DNA from: Bacteroidaceae bacterium | GTDB lineage: Bacteria > Bacteroidota > Bacteroidia > Bacteroidales > Bacteroidaceae | NCBI GenBank assembly: GCA_024398475.1 | Contig: JAKSJB010000001.1 | Coordinates: 1-64,000 of the forward strand | Reading direction: 5' to 3' | DNA: 64,000 bases | Shown here: in pieces, positions 1-10,818 of the stretch | Layout: each line of letters starts with the position of its first letter | Numbering within the stretch: position 1 is the stretch's first letter | Position numbers and translations under genes: made by a program | The notes under the pieces: generated by a model | The model's input: the letters and a program-made list of their open reading frames with translations, nothing else | Databases searched by the model: none | What the model was told of the DNA's origin: nothing

Positions 1-149
1 AATATAAGCACTTTTGGGTCTCGTCTAGAAAGACGATTTTGAACACCCTACCCTTCGGGGTTGTGGGCTAAGGTATTCTTGTCTTTCTGCCCTACAGATA
101 CCCAACCCTTACGGATTGGGCTGTAGAGTTTCGGACTTTCAGCCCTATT

Positions 150-230
150 TTTGGCTTTGCGTTTGCGTTAGGGTTTGCGTCATTCCCCCTTCAGGGGGTT
201 ATGGGGCTACTTGTTGACTCGTTGACTCAT
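150..230. repeat. Composite intergenic microrepeat
   Basis: In order: GCGTTTGCGTTAGG words, a CCCCCTTCAGGGGG hairpin word followed by TTATGGGGCTAC, then GTTGACTCGTTGACTC. The same order of words is seen in each unit at 44.2-44.5 kb and, inverted, at 57.2-57.35 kb. Confidence 0.85.
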
Positions 231-312
231 ATAATCGTGTAAAGAGAGTGTGTATAGATGTTAATTGTATAAAAAAACATATAAAGTAGGGCTCCACCTT
301 ATTATTTTTTAG

Positions 313-320
313 TATCTTTG
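313..320 (+). promoter_or_regulatory. Probable -7 promoter element for leuS
   Basis: TATCTTTG followed by CAATCC fits the Bacteroidetes -7 consensus TAnnTTTG. No clear TTTG is seen 19 bases upstream, so only the -7 element is called. It would give a leader of about 230 nt that contains the repeat block at 379-478. Confidence 0.55.
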
Positions 321-378
321 CAATCCGAAACGGAAAAATATGTAACGGGAAAATGAATACAGGTTTCGTCGGGCTTCA

Positions 379-478
379 CTTTTGAAAGGCTTTTTGAGTC
401 AACGGGTCAATGAGGGGAAACGCAAACCCTAGCGCAAACGCAAAGCCAATGGCTAATGGCTAAAGGCTAACGGCATTT
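379..478. repeat. Composite intergenic microrepeat in leuS leader
   Basis: Contains GAGTCAACGGGTCAATGAG, then GCAAACCC/GCAAACGC words, then GGCTAATGGCTAAAGGCTAACGG. It is followed by TACTTAACTCC and ACTCCTGAAAACTCTGAGCAAGG, a tail also found in altered form upstream of the STAS gene on the minus strand. Confidence 0.85.
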
Positions 479-556
479 AAATACTTAACTCCCTTCAACT
501 CCAAATTTCCTGACTCCTGAAAACTCTGAGCAAGGAATAAATATACAAATTAAGAT

Positions 557-3397
557 ATGGAATACAATTTTAGAGACATTGAGAAAAAATGGCAACAGAG
601 ATGGGTGGAACAAAAGACCTATCAGGTGAGTGAAAAATCAGACAGACAGAAGTTTTATGTCCTGAACATGTTCCCTTATCCATCGGGAGCAGGTCTTCAC
701 GTAGGTCACCCTCTCGGATATATTGCAACAGATATCTATGCACGCTTCAAGCGTCTTCAGGGCTTCAACGTGCTGAACCCTATGGGATATGATGCTTACG
801 GACTTCCTGCTGAGCAGTATGCTATCCAGACAGGTCAGCATCCTGAGGTGACTACCATGCAGAACATCAACCGCTATCGTGAACAGTTGGACAAGATTGG
901 TTTCTGCTTTGACTGGGACAGGGAGGTACGCACATGTGATCCCGGATACTATCATTGGACACAATGGGCTTTCCAGAAGATGTTCAATTCATACTATGAC
1001 AACGATCTTCAGAAGGCTCAGCCAATTGAGCAACTCATCAGTCATCTTGAGTCGAAGGGTACTGAAGGACTCAACGTGGCTGAAAGCGAAAGTCTCGTGC
1101 TTACTGCTGATGAATGGAACGGTATGGACGAGAAGCAGAAGAGCGACACTCTCATGAACTACCGCATTGCCTTCATGGGTGAGACTATGGTGAACTGGTG
1201 TGCCGGACTTGGTACGGTTCTTGCCAACGATGAGGTCGTTGACGGAGTGAGTGTGCGCGGCGGCTATCCTGTGGAACAGAAGAAGATGCGTCAGTGGTGT
1301 CTCCGTGTGAGTGCCTATTCACAGCGTCTGCTCGACGGACTCGACACTATCAACTGGAGCGATTCGATTAAGGAAACACAGCGCAACTGGATTGGCCGCA
1401 GCGAGGGTACTGAGGTTGAATTCCAGGTGGCTGATTCAGATAAGCATTTCACTATATTCACAACCCGTGCAGACACCATGTTCGGTGTGACTTTCATGGT
1501 GCTGGCTCCTGAGAGTGAACTTGTGAAGGAGCTGACTACTCCTGAACAGAAGGCTGCCGTGGAGGAATATGTGAAGTATGTGGCCGGACGTACTGAACGT
1601 GAACGTCAGATTGACCACAAGGTTACGGGTGTGTTCTCCGGTTCATACGCCATCAACCCATTCACGGGTGAGAAGAATCCAATATGGATTTCGGAATATG
1701 TGCTTGCCGGATACGGTACGGGTGCCATCATGGCAGTACCTGCCCACGACAGCCGCGACTATGCCTTTGCAAAGCATTTCAATCTTCCTATCATTCCGCT
1801 CATAGAGGGTTGCGACGTAAGCGAAGAGAGTTACGACGCAAAGGAGGGTATCGTATGCAACTCACCTCGCGAGGGTGTGACTCCATACATCGATTTCAGT
1901 CTTAACGGGTTGACTATCAAGGAGGCAATTGCTGCAACCAAGGTTTATGTGAAGGAACACAAACTGGGCCGTGTGAAGGTGAACTACCGTCTTCGTGATG
2001 CCATCTTCAGCCGTCAGCGCTATTGGGGCGAACCATTCCCCGTATATTACAGGAACGGTATTCCTACCATGATGCCTGAGGAGTGTCTGCCTATCGAACT
2101 TCCTGAGGTCGACAAGTTCCTCCCTACCGAAACTGGTGAACCACCACTCGGAAATGCTGTATGCTGGGCTTGGGACGAGGCTAACCGCAGGATTGTGGAC
2201 AACAAACTCATTGACAACAAGACGGTATTCCCTATCGAACTGTATACAATGCCTGGATTTGCCGGTTCTTCGGCTTATTATCTCCGCTACATGGATCCTC
2301 ACAATGACAAGGCTCTCGTATCGGAAGAGGCAGACAGTTACTGGCAGAACGTGGACCTCTATGTAGGAGGAAGCGAACATGCTACGGGTCACCTCATCTA
2401 CAGCCGATTCTGGAACAAGTTCCTCTTCGACCTCGGTATAAGCCGTAAGGACGAACCTTTCCAGAAACTCATCAACCAGGGTATGATTCAGGGACGTAGC
2501 AACTTCGTCTACCGCATAAAGGATACCAATACTTTCGTAAGTCTGGGTCTGAGCAAGGGTTATGACGTGACTCCGATTCATGTGGACGTAAACATCGTGA
2601 GCAACGATATCCTTGATGTTGAGGCGTTCAAGGCTTGGCGTCCTGAGTACAACAATGCGGAATTCATTCTTGAAGACGGCAAGTACGTATGTGGCTGGGC
2701 TATCGAGAAGATGTCGAAGTCCATGTTCAACGTGGTGAACCCTGACATGATTGTAGAGAAGTTCGGTGCCGACACTCTCCGCATGTACGAGATGTTCCTC
2801 GGTCCTGTGGAACAGAGCAAGCCTTGGGACACAAACGGAATTGACGGCTGTCACCGATTCCTCAAGAAACTCTGGGGATTCTTCTTCGACCGTGAGGGCA
2901 ACCTGCAACTTGCTGATGCCGAACCGACGAAGGACGAACTCCGTTCTATCCATAAGTTGATAAAGAAGGTTACCGAAGATATCGAGAACTTCTCATACAA
3001 TACTTCAATTGCTGCGTTCATGATTTGTCTCAACGAACTCGGTCAACTCAAGAGCAGGAACAGGCAGATTATGGAACAGTTCGTGATTCTCATGGCTCCG
3101 TTCACGCCTCACCTGAGCGAGGAACTCTATGAGGTGCTCGGTCACGCTACTTCGGTATGTGATGCCCAGTGGCCTTCATTCAATGAAGACTACCTGAAGG
3201 AAGACTCTGTAAAGATGATGATCAGTTTCAACGGCAAGGCACGTTTCCCTATGGAATTCCCTGCTGATGCCGACAATGCTTCAATAGAAAAGGCTGTGAT
3301 GGAAAATCCTCAGACAGCCAAGTATATGGAAGGTTGGGTTCTCAACAAGATCATCATCGTTCCTAAGAAGATTGTTAACGTGGTATTGAAGAAATAA
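557..3397 (+). CDS. leuS: Leucyl-tRNA synthetase
   Basis: Cytoplasmic class I aminoacyl-tRNA synthetase that charges tRNA-Leu with leucine. The HIGH-type motif HVGH is at residues 48-51 after YPSGAGL. The KMSKS motif is at 718-722. The long insert between them holds the CP1 editing domain. The C-terminal anticodon-binding region follows ([15 protein letters not shown]). The length of 946 residues is usual for Bacteroidales LeuS. The start is the first in-frame ATG that keeps the family N-terminus (MEYNF..IEKKWQ). The stop overlaps the next ATG (TAATG), so translation of the downstream gene is probably coupled. A 363-residue open frame on the opposite strand is a shadow. Confidence 0.98.
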   Translation: MEYNFRDIEKKWQQRWVEQKTYQVSEKSDRQKFYVLNMFPYPSGAGLHVGHPLGYIATDIYARFKRLQGFNVLNPMGYDAYGLPAEQYAIQTGQHPEVTTMQNINRYREQLDKIGFCFDWDREVRTCDPGYYHWTQWAFQKMFNSYYDNDLQKAQPIEQLISHLESKGTEGLNVAESESLVLTADEWNGMDEKQKSDTLMNYRIAFMGETMVNWCAGLGTVLANDEVVDGVSVRGGYPVEQKKMRQWCLRVSAYSQRLLDGLDTINWSDSIKETQRNWIGRSEGTEVEFQVADSDKHFTIFTTRADTMFGVTFMVLAPESELVKELTTPEQKAAVEEYVKYVAGRTERERQIDHKVTGVFSGSYAINPFTGEKNPIWISEYVLAGYGTGAIMAVPAHDSRDYAFAKHFNLPIIPLIEGCDVSEESYDAKEGIVCNSPREGVTPYIDFSLNGLTIKEAIAATKVYVKEHKLGRVKVNYRLRDAIFSRQRYWGEPFPVYYRNGIPTMMPEECLPIELPEVDKFLPTETGEPPLGNAVCWAWDEANRRIVDNKLIDNKTVFPIELYTMPGFAGSSAYYLRYMDPHNDKALVSEEADSYWQNVDLYVGGSEHATGHLIYSRFWNKFLFDLGISRKDEPFQKLINQGMIQGRSNFVYRIKDTNTFVSLGLSKGYDVTPIHVDVNIVSNDILDVEAFKAWRPEYNNAEFILEDGKYVCGWAIEKMSKSMFNVVNPDMIVEKFGADTLRMYEMFLGPVEQSKPWDTNGIDGCHRFLKKLWGFFFDREGNLQLADAEPTKDELRSIHKLIKKVTEDIENFSYNTSIAAFMICLNELGQLKSRNRQIMEQFVILMAPFTPHLSEELYEVLGHATSVCDAQWPSFNEDYLKEDSVKMMISFNGKARFPMEFPADADNASIEKAVMENPQTAKYMEGWVLNKIIIVPKKIVNVVLKK

Positions 3398-4938
3398 TGA
3401 GTTCGGTCAGGAAATACTTCTCAAGTGAAATAGGGGACTATGTTTATATTTCCCTTGCTCTGATAATCTATGCGGTAGGTGTCACATTCTTTATCCTGCC
3501 GTATGAGATTGCTACTGGAGGTGTTACCGGTATTTGTTCGCTCATCTACTATGCTACTGGGTTTGAGGTACAGAATTCCTATCTGATAATCAATGCCTTC
3601 CTTCTGGTATTGGCTATAAAGATACTGGGATGGAAATTCTGTCTGAAGACCATCTACGGGGTATTGCTGCTCACGTTGTACCTATGGATTCTGCAGCGAC
3701 TCATAGAAAGCCAGTACGGAAGTCTGGAAAACCTGCGTCTGGTAGGCGACCAGACATTCATGGCTGTGGTAATCGGTGCACTCTGTGAGGGTATTGCCCT
3801 GGGAATAAGTTTCACACGCAACGGCAGTACCGGCGGTACTGATATCATAGCGGCTGTAGTGAACAAGTTCAGGGACGTTTCGCTTGGACAGATATTGATG
3901 ATTCTTGACCTCGTAATAATCAGTTCCAGTTACTTTGTATTCGTTGACAGGATTGGTTCTGTAGGTGCTTGGCAGAAAATCGTGTTCGGTGTGACGGTAC
4001 TTGTCATTTCAGGCGTTACGCTCGACTATGTGGTGAACCGCAACCGTCAGTCGGTACAGTTCATGATTTTCTCGCGCAACTACCGTGCAATTGCTACCAA
4101 ACTCAACGAGAAGGGTTTCGGTGTTACTGTACTTGACGGTATGGGATGGTACACCAAGACTGAACGTAAAGTGATCGTGGTGCTTGTGAAAAAGCGTAAT
4201 TCACTGAATATTCAAAGATACATTAAACAGATAGATCCTTACGCATTCGTGTCACTCAGTTATGTTCAGGGTGTCTATGGCGAAGGATTTGACCTTATGA
4301 AAGCAAAAATCAACCAGACAAAGCCAACATTGGTATTTGCCACCAACAATAAGCATAAGTTGGAGGAAGTGATGGCAATCATCGGCGACCAGTTTGAAAT
4401 CAGAAGTCTTGAAGAGGTGGGTTGCCGTGTAGAAATTCCAGAAACATCTGACACTCTTCAGGGAAATGCTTTGCAGAAAGCCCAGTTCATCAAGAAATAT
4501 TATGGTTTCGACTGTTTTGCAGATGACACGGGTCTTATTTGCGATGCCCTCAATGGCGAACCGGGTGTGCATACTGCCCGATATGCTGATGTGGGCGGGC
4601 AGGGTCACGACTCTCAGGCTAACATGGCAAAATTGCTGAAGAACCTGAGCGACAAGGATGACCGTTCTGCTCATTTCCAGACTTCAATTGCTCTTATCTA
4701 CAAGGGTGAGACCATAATCTTCGACGGTGTGGTCAACGGTACTATCGCTACTGAAAAGCACGGAGACATGGGATTCGGTTATGACCCTATATTTATTCCT
4801 GAAGGTTACGACCGGACTTTTGCCGAACTGAGTTCCGATATCAAGAACACAATCAGTCACCGTGCCCGTGCCGTGCAGCAACTCTGTGAATATTTAAAGA
4901 AGGATACAACGTCAAATGCTAAGCAACGCAGGAAATAG
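3397..4938 (+). CDS. Fused YitT-family membrane protein and RdgB/Ham1 nucleotide pyrophosphatase
   Basis: One open frame of 513 residues carries two proteins that are normally separate. Residues 1 to about 298 are a YitT-type protein: roughly five membrane segments, the [11 protein letters not shown] motif, then a cytosolic DUF2179 domain ending in GVYGEGFD. Residues from about Met301 are a complete RdgB/Ham1 non-canonical purine NTP pyrophosphatase, which removes dITP, XTP and similar nucleotides: [38 protein letters not shown] and the ISHRARA signature. In related genomes these are, to my knowledge, adjacent genes after leuS, so the fusion probably arose by loss of the YitT stop codon. DUF2179 lies on the cytosolic side, so RdgB would be membrane-tethered. 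Met301 (ATG at 4297) could still act as an internal start. Identity of both halves is secure; the fusion is read directly from the sequence. Confidence 0.93.
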   Translation: MSSVRKYFSSEIGDYVYISLALIIYAVGVTFFILPYEIATGGVTGICSLIYYATGFEVQNSYLIINAFLLVLAIKILGWKFCLKTIYGVLLLTLYLWILQRLIESQYGSLENLRLVGDQTFMAVVIGALCEGIALGISFTRNGSTGGTDIIAAVVNKFRDVSLGQILMILDLVIISSSYFVFVDRIGSVGAWQKIVFGVTVLVISGVTLDYVVNRNRQSVQFMIFSRNYRAIATKLNEKGFGVTVLDGMGWYTKTERKVIVVLVKKRNSLNIQRYIKQIDPYAFVSLSYVQGVYGEGFDLMKAKINQTKPTLVFATNNKHKLEEVMAIIGDQFEIRSLEEVGCRVEIPETSDTLQGNALQKAQFIKKYYGFDCFADDTGLICDALNGEPGVHTARYADVGGQGHDSQANMAKLLKNLSDKDDRSAHFQTSIALIYKGETIIFDGVVNGTIATEKHGDMGFGYDPIFIPEGYDRTFAELSSDIKNTISHRARAVQQLCEYLKKDTTSNAKQRRK

Positions 4939-4951
4939 TTTGGGAAAATCC

Positions 4952-7276
4952 ATGAAATCTACAGGCAGGGCAACGGTGAAATCACTTTGTCTGTTGCTCT
5001 TGTGTATCTGTATATGTCAGAAATCTGCTGCAGCCATAGGTGACTGGACAATACATTCTGCCTATCACAATGCCGAAAAGGTTGCGGTTCTCGATGATGT
5101 GGTCTATGTGCTGTGTGACGGCAGTCTTTTCAGTTATGACTCCGAGGATACAAGCGTGGAGACATACAGCAAGACTGATGTGCTGAACGGCAGTGGCATT
5201 ATTGATATCCTGCCTTGCAGGAGTGAACATCTGCTTGTAATCGTATATGAAGACGGCAACATTGACTTGCTCGGTTCTGACGGTGATGCCTACAATATGC
5301 CTGAACTGTACCAGAAAACGCTTGATGACAAGACTATCAACGACGTGATGGCTGAGGGTTCGAAGGTATATGTCTCAACCAATGCCGGAATCGTGGTGAT
5401 TGACGTCAGACGTAGGGTGGTAGAGAATTTCTACAGTTTCGGCCATCAGGTTAGGAGTGTGGTCATTTCCGGCGGAGATATCATTGCTGCCTGCAGTGAT
5501 GGGGTGTTCAGGGGAAAACTGACATCCAACCTGCTTGACAGGAACAATTGGAGTTTGGTAAGTTCGGCTCATTTCACCCGCCTGATAAGTCTGGATTCCA
5601 AGATATTTGCCTATTCGTTGTCATTGTATGAGATTACTGACAATTCTACTTTTGGATATAAGTCTCTGGGCAATTATTCAGTAAGCAACTGGAACGTGGT
5701 CGGTGACAGGCTTTTCGTCTATGCTTCGGGTAAGGTGGTTTCAGTAGGAAAGGACGGAAGTGTTCAGAGTATTGATGCTCCGAATGTGAATTATATGACT
5801 GCACGTAATGCAGGGAATTACTGGGTGGCAAGCAGCAATCAGGGTTTGATGGATGCCACGCTGTCAGGTAATGCTGTAAAGCCTGCCGGAACGGTGGTCT
5901 GTCCTGAAGGTCCTTGGCGCAATTATGCGTATAATATGACGATGCAGGACGGAACGTTGCTGATTGCGGGTGGTGCCTTCACTTATCCTGAGGTAAAGCG
6001 TGAGGGAACAATAATGCAGTATGCTGACGGAAAATGGTCTGCCTTCGATGAAACTGAAGCAATCAATACTGTAGGTGCAGACTTCTACAGAAACATTACG
6101 GATGTAGTAAGGGACGGAAGTGAGCAGGACCATTATTTTGCAAGTGCGGCTTGTTCGGGTCTCTATGAATTCAGGGACGGTAAGATGGTGGCTCATTATA
6201 CCTATGACAATTCTCCTCTCAGGAGTATTCTTCCGAATGCTTCCCGTGCAGGCTATTATGTGCGTGTTACGGGTCTTGCCTACGATTCGGACAATAATCT
6301 GTGGATGCTCAACAACGAATGTGATACTATTGTGAGGGTTTTGAAGAACAACGGAAAGTGGGGTGCATACTATTTCCCTGAAATCAAGGGTTATCCAACG
6401 TTTGACCAAGTGATGTTCGACCGGCGTGGATGGGCCTGGATAAACAGTCGCCGTTCCACGAGCAGCGGTCATAGGGCGGGTTTTCTTGTACTGGATAACA
6501 ATGGTACTGTAAATCAACTGTCAGATGACAGGCATAAGTTCATCACTTCGTTCAGGAATCAGGACGGTACAAGTTATACTCCTACTTTGCTCAACTGCAT
6601 CTGTGAAGACCTTGACGGTGCTGTTTGGATTGGAACGGAGTTGGGACCGTTCATGATTGAGAATCCTGCCGAGGTGTTCAATTCTGACTTCTCTCTTACG
6701 CAGGTAAAGGTTCCACGCAATGATGGTTCCAACCTTGCCGACTATCTTCTGAGCGGAGTACAGATTAAGTGTATCACTTGTGACGGAGGCAACAGAAAGT
6801 GGTTTGGTACGGCTGGCAACGGGGTTTATCTTGTGAGTGCTGACGGTACTGAAGTCATTCAGCATTTTACGACGGAAAACAGTCCTCTCATAAGTGATGA
6901 AATATTTGATATTGCCATTGACGGAAAGACGGGTGAGGTATTCTTTGCAACTGTAGAGGGGCTTGTGTCCTACCGTGGAGATGCTACTGACCCGATGCCT
7001 GAACTGAATAAGGACAACGTCAGGGTATTCCCTAATCCTGTCCGTCCTGACTATAACGGAATCATTACTGTTACCGGCTTGATGTCCGGGACTGACGTGA
7101 AGATTGTAAATGCAGCAGGTCGTCTGGTCAATCAGGGTACTTCCGTAGGTGGTGAATATACTTGGAATGGTTGTACTGCTGACGGCAGAAGTGCCGCTTC
7201 GGGTATCTATTACGTACTTGCAGCAGACTGTGACGGCAATGACGGCGTAGCAACCAAGTTCCTGATAGTGAAATAA
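4952..7276 (+). CDS. porZ: PorZ-like type IX secretion system beta-propeller protein
   Basis: A large secreted protein with a signal peptide (hydrophobic SLCLLLLCICIC, cleavage probably after KSAAA) and repeated propeller-like segments with WIGTE, KWFGTAGNGVYL and GLVSY motifs of the two-component-regulator propeller type. A C-terminal FlgD-like sorting domain follows (VFPNPVRPDYNG, then GRSAASGIYYVLA, ending KFLIVK). In Porphyromonas gingivalis PorZ has two beta-propellers and a type IX sorting domain and works at the cell surface in cargo modification. An ATG at 4916 overlaps the upstream gene and gives an over-long n-region. The ATG at 4952, 13 bases after the upstream stop, gives a normal signal peptide and is preferred. 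Another propeller-type secreted protein is possible, but the position and architecture fit PorZ. Confidence 0.75.
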   Translation: MKSTGRATVKSLCLLLLCICICQKSAAAIGDWTIHSAYHNAEKVAVLDDVVYVLCDGSLFSYDSEDTSVETYSKTDVLNGSGIIDILPCRSEHLLVIVYEDGNIDLLGSDGDAYNMPELYQKTLDDKTINDVMAEGSKVYVSTNAGIVVIDVRRRVVENFYSFGHQVRSVVISGGDIIAACSDGVFRGKLTSNLLDRNNWSLVSSAHFTRLISLDSKIFAYSLSLYEITDNSTFGYKSLGNYSVSNWNVVGDRLFVYASGKVVSVGKDGSVQSIDAPNVNYMTARNAGNYWVASSNQGLMDATLSGNAVKPAGTVVCPEGPWRNYAYNMTMQDGTLLIAGGAFTYPEVKREGTIMQYADGKWSAFDETEAINTVGADFYRNITDVVRDGSEQDHYFASAACSGLYEFRDGKMVAHYTYDNSPLRSILPNASRAGYYVRVTGLAYDSDNNLWMLNNECDTIVRVLKNNGKWGAYYFPEIKGYPTFDQVMFDRRGWAWINSRRSTSSGHRAGFLVLDNNGTVNQLSDDRHKFITSFRNQDGTSYTPTLLNCICEDLDGAVWIGTELGPFMIENPAEVFNSDFSLTQVKVPRNDGSNLADYLLSGVQIKCITCDGGNRKWFGTAGNGVYLVSADGTEVIQHFTTENSPLISDEIFDIAIDGKTGEVFFATVEGLVSYRGDATDPMPELNKDNVRVFPNPVRPDYNGIITVTGLMSGTDVKIVNAAGRLVNQGTSVGGEYTWNGCTADGRSAASGIYYVLAADCDGNDGVATKFLIVK

Positions 7277-7303
7277 TCTATTTAACAATTCAATAATAAC
7301 AAA

Positions 7304-10300
7304 ATGAAAACTTACAAACTCATTAACAACGTTGTTGGTTGGATAGTATTCGCTGTTGCAGCGTTTACTTACTGCTCAACCATCGAACCAACTGCCAGTT
7401 TCTGGGATTGTCCTGAATTTATCACTACAGCATCGAAACTGGAAGTGGGACACCCACCTGGCGCACCATTCTTCATGTTAGTCGGAAACCTCTTCAGTCA
7501 GTTTGCTTCCGACAGTACACAGATTGCCAAGATGATCAATACGATGTCTGCACTCCTAAGTGCAGGATGTATTCTCTTCCTCTTCTGGAGTATTACTCAC
7601 CTGGCAAGGAAACTTATCGTGACTTCACCTGATGAAAGCAGTTTCATTGGTGCATTGTCAGGCAGTAAGGAATGCGCTCCTTCAATCGGTCAGACTATTG
7701 CCATTATGGCAAGCGGTGTGGCTGGTGCCCTCATCTACACATGGAGTGACACGTTCTGGTTCTCTGCCGTTGAAGGTGAGGTTTATGCTTTCTCTTCATT
7801 CCTCACAGCATTGGTATTCTGGCTTATCCTCAAGTGGGAACAGAAGGCCGGTGAGGGTGAAAGTGCGGGAAAGGGTGACCGTTGGCTCATTCTTATTGCA
7901 TACCTGATGGGTTTGTCAATCGGTGTACACTTGCTCAACCTCCTCTGTATTCCTGCAATGGTATTGGTGTACTACTACCGCAAGGCAAAGAATCCAAACG
8001 GAAGGGGTTCACTTATTGCCTTGGGTGTGTCGGTAGTTATCATTGCTGCAGTACTCTACGGTATCGTTCCTGGTATCGGTAAGGTTGCCGGTTGGTTTGA
8101 ACTTCTGTTTGTCAATACATTGGAGATGCCATACAATACAGGTGTGTTCATTTATCTTGTACTGATGCTTTCTGTACTTGTATGGGCTATCATTGAGACC
8201 ACAAGGGGTACCAGCCGCAAGCGTATGAATATTTCATTCGTAATCAGCGTTGCATTGCTCGGAATTCCTTTCTATGGTTACGGTACTGCAAGTGTGATTG
8301 TCGGATTGATTTTACTCGGAATCATCGGTTTCTGTATTTATCGTTTCCAGCAGATTACTTCACGTGGATTGAACACTACATTGCTCTGTATGGCCTTGAT
8401 GGTGGTAGGTTATTCAAGTTATGCTCTGATTGTAATCCGTTCTACAGCCAATCCAATGATGGATCAGAACTCTCCTGAAGACGTATTTACACTTGGTGAG
8501 TATCTCGGACGTGAGCAGTATGGTGACCGTCCTCTCTTCTATGGCCCTACTTACAAGTCTAAGCCTGCAATCGTAGAGGAAAAGGGTACCGGAAACCTGA
8601 TGTATGACGTAGTGAAGGGTGCTCCGATCTATCAGCGCAAGGAAAAGGCAAGTGCAGACGAGAAGGACAGGTATGTTATCGTTCATGAGAAGTTTACTTA
8701 TTCCTATCCTTCAAATCAATGCATGCTGTTCCCTCGTATCTATGATGACGGAAACAATCATCCTGCTATGTATGAACAATGGCTTGGAGACATGCATTTC
8801 AAGACTGTCAACTACGAGATTCCCGGAGGACAGGCACAACAGGTGCAGATTCCTACTCAGTACGACAATATAAAGTTCTTCCTCTCTTATCAGATGAACT
8901 TCATGTATTGGCGTTACTTCATGTGGAACTTTGCCGGTCGGCAGAACGATATTCAGGGTACTGGAGAACTTGAACACGGCAACTGGATTACCGGTATCGA
9001 CTTCCTCGACAACATGCGACTTGGTGACCAGTCATTGCTTCCTTCTGATTTGAAGGAAAACAAGGGACACAACGTGTTCTTCTGTCTGCCACTCATCCTC
9101 GGTCTTATCGGTTTCTTCTGGCAGGCATTCCGTGGCAAGAAGGGTATTCAGCAGTTCTGGGTTGTATTCTTCCTGTTCTTCATGACCGGAATTGCAATCG
9201 TTCTTTACCTCAACCAAACTCCTGGTCAGCCACGTGAGCGCGACTATGCATACGCTGCTTCATTCTATGCATTCTCAATGTGGTGTGGATTGGGTATTTC
9301 TGCAATCTATGCTTGGCTTGAGAAAATTTTCGGCAGGAATCTCAGTCAGCGTATGGCTGGAATTGCTGCTGCCTGCATTTCTGTTGTACCTGCATTGGCA
9401 GTTCCGCTTCAGATGGTAAGTCAGACATGGGATGACCATGACCGTAGCGGCAGGTACATGTGCCGTGACTTTGGATTGAACTATCTTGAGACAATTCCTC
9501 ATGACGGAATTATCTTTACAAACGGTGATAATGATACTTTCCCTCTTTGGTATAATGAAGATACTGAAGGAAATCGTACTGACGTACGTGTGTGCAACCT
9601 CTCTTACCTGCAGACTGACTGGTACATCGATCAAATGAAACGTCCTGCATTCTCAGGTGAAGGTCAGTCAAGTCCGTTGCCTATTTCCTGGTCACGCCTC
9701 CAGTATGTTACCGGTAAGAATGAAGCGATACCTGTAAATCCTACTGTTCAACTTGGCGGAGAAGGTGAAATCACGGTCAAGGATTTGGTTAAGATGATGT
9801 ATGAGCAAAGTCCTGATGTTGCTCATGCTATCTGGGGTGACGAACCATTTGAACTCGGTAATGCCATCAAGAAGTTCGTACTTAAGGAAAACATTCCTGA
9901 GGAATATGCAGAATTGGTAAATTCACTTGATCCTTGTCTGCCATCTGACAGTCTTTATATCAATGTTGATAAGGAGGCTGTAAAACGTTCGGGTATGTAC
10001 ACTGTTGGTGATTCAATCCCTGACGTGATGCTGATAGACCTCAAGGGTCAGGAAAAGATCTACAAGAACTTTATGATGATGCTTGAGATGATTGCAAACA
10101 GTAATTTCAGCCGTCCAATCTACATGTCTACTACTGTAGGACCATCAAACTATGGCAATCTCTACCGTCACTTCGTTCAGGAGGGTCTTGCTTGGCGAAT
10201 CACTCCTTATACATTTGCGAACAATCAGGTACAGAACACTGTATGTGATTCAGAAAAGATGTATGACAACATGATGAACAAGTATCGTTACGGTAACCTG

Positions 10301-10816
10301 AAGCAACGTGGTCTGTATATTGACGAGACAGTTATGCGTATGTGCTGGACTCACCGTCGCTGGTTTGCTGAAATGATTCTTACACTCATTCATGAAGGTA
10401 AGATGGATAAGGCAAAGAAGGCATTGGCTAAATGTGAGGAAGAGATTCCTGAATACAATGTACCTTATGATTCCAACAGCGGAAGTCTTGAACTTGCTGA
10501 TGCCTACATCTCATGTGGACAGTACGACAAGGCTACCCACATTTATGATGTTATGGAGAAGAGATCCTTTGAATACATCAATTGGTACATGTCTTTGGCA
10601 AACTATCGCTTTGCTTCTGCTTGGCGTGATGTAAAGACTGAACTTTATACGCTTGCTACTATTCAGGACGCATACGAAAGACTCGGTGTGAACAAGGGTA
10701 CTGGTTCAAAGATGAAAGGATATGCAGAAAAGGCTAAGCAGTTGTTGGAGAAAGTAAACGTTACTTATGCAGCAGCGCTCAACCGTGCTCAGCCATTAGG
10801 ACTTGAAACCTACTAA
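7304..10816 (+). CDS. DUF2723 / glycosyltransferase family 117 membrane protein
   Basis: An integral membrane protein of 1170 residues. The N-terminal region holds the family signature SFWDCPEFITTASKLEVGHP with GAPFFML after it. About a dozen membrane segments extend to about residue 700. The family is distantly related to the PMT-type protein O-mannosyltransferases. The C-terminal soluble part has GIIFTNGDNDTFPLWY and TPR-like helices near the end. In Bacteroidota such proteins are thought to transfer sugars from lipid-linked donors to exported proteins, but the substrate here is unknown. The gene starts 27 bases after the porZ-like stop and ends 2 bases before the next start, so it is probably part of the leuS-queG transcript. 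Confidence 0.9.
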   Translation: MKTYKLINNVVGWIVFAVAAFTYCSTIEPTASFWDCPEFITTASKLEVGHPPGAPFFMLVGNLFSQFASDSTQIAKMINTMSALLSAGCILFLFWSITHLARKLIVTSPDESSFIGALSGSKECAPSIGQTIAIMASGVAGALIYTWSDTFWFSAVEGEVYAFSSFLTALVFWLILKWEQKAGEGESAGKGDRWLILIAYLMGLSIGVHLLNLLCIPAMVLVYYYRKAKNPNGRGSLIALGVSVVIIAAVLYGIVPGIGKVAGWFELLFVNTLEMPYNTGVFIYLVLMLSVLVWAIIETTRGTSRKRMNISFVISVALLGIPFYGYGTASVIVGLILLGIIGFCIYRFQQITSRGLNTTLLCMALMVVGYSSYALIVIRSTANPMMDQNSPEDVFTLGEYLGREQYGDRPLFYGPTYKSKPAIVEEKGTGNLMYDVVKGAPIYQRKEKASADEKDRYVIVHEKFTYSYPSNQCMLFPRIYDDGNNHPAMYEQWLGDMHFKTVNYEIPGGQAQQVQIPTQYDNIKFFLSYQMNFMYWRYFMWNFAGRQNDIQGTGELEHGNWITGIDFLDNMRLGDQSLLPSDLKENKGHNVFFCLPLILGLIGFFWQAFRGKKGIQQFWVVFFLFFMTGIAIVLYLNQTPGQPRERDYAYAASFYAFSMWCGLGISAIYAWLEKIFGRNLSQRMAGIAAACISVVPALAVPLQMVSQTWDDHDRSGRYMCRDFGLNYLETIPHDGIIFTNGDNDTFPLWYNEDTEGNRTDVRVCNLSYLQTDWYIDQMKRPAFSGEGQSSPLPISWSRLQYVTGKNEAIPVNPTVQLGGEGEITVKDLVKMMYEQSPDVAHAIWGDEPFELGNAIKKFVLKENIPEEYAELVNSLDPCLPSDSLYINVDKEAVKRSGMYTVGDSIPDVMLIDLKGQEKIYKNFMMMLEMIANSNFSRPIYMSTTVGPSNYGNLYRHFVQEGLAWRITPYTFANNQVQNTVCDSEKMYDNMMNKYRYGNLKQRGLYIDETVMRMCWTHRRWFAEMILTLIHEGKMDKAKKALAKCEEEIPEYNVPYDSNSGSLELADAYISCGQYDKATHIYDVMEKRSFEYINWYMSLANYRFASAWRDVKTELYTLATIQDAYERLGVNKGTGSKMKGYAEKAKQLLEKVNVTYAAALNRAQPLGLETY

Positions 10817-10818
10817 AG

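Larger units (their letters stand above)
1..556. other. Gene-free leader with repeats upstream of leuS
   Basis: No convincing gene is seen in these 556 bases. The first 130 bases hold short imperfect inverted words such as CCCTTCGGGG and a TCGTC/GACGA pair. Bases 150-230 and 379-478 are composites of the microrepeats that recur across the window. A Bacteroidetes -7 element lies at 313-320, so the second repeat block would be part of the leuS leader transcript. Confidence 0.7.

Noticed and set aside
1862..2953. 363-residue open frame on the minus strand inside leuS
   Set aside because: Antisense shadow of leuS, which is fully supported by its motifs; no protein-family features in the shadow.
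5864..7288. Long minus-strand frames opposite the porZ-like gene
   Set aside because: Shadows of a well-supported secreted protein; their translations show no recognisable motif or signal peptide.
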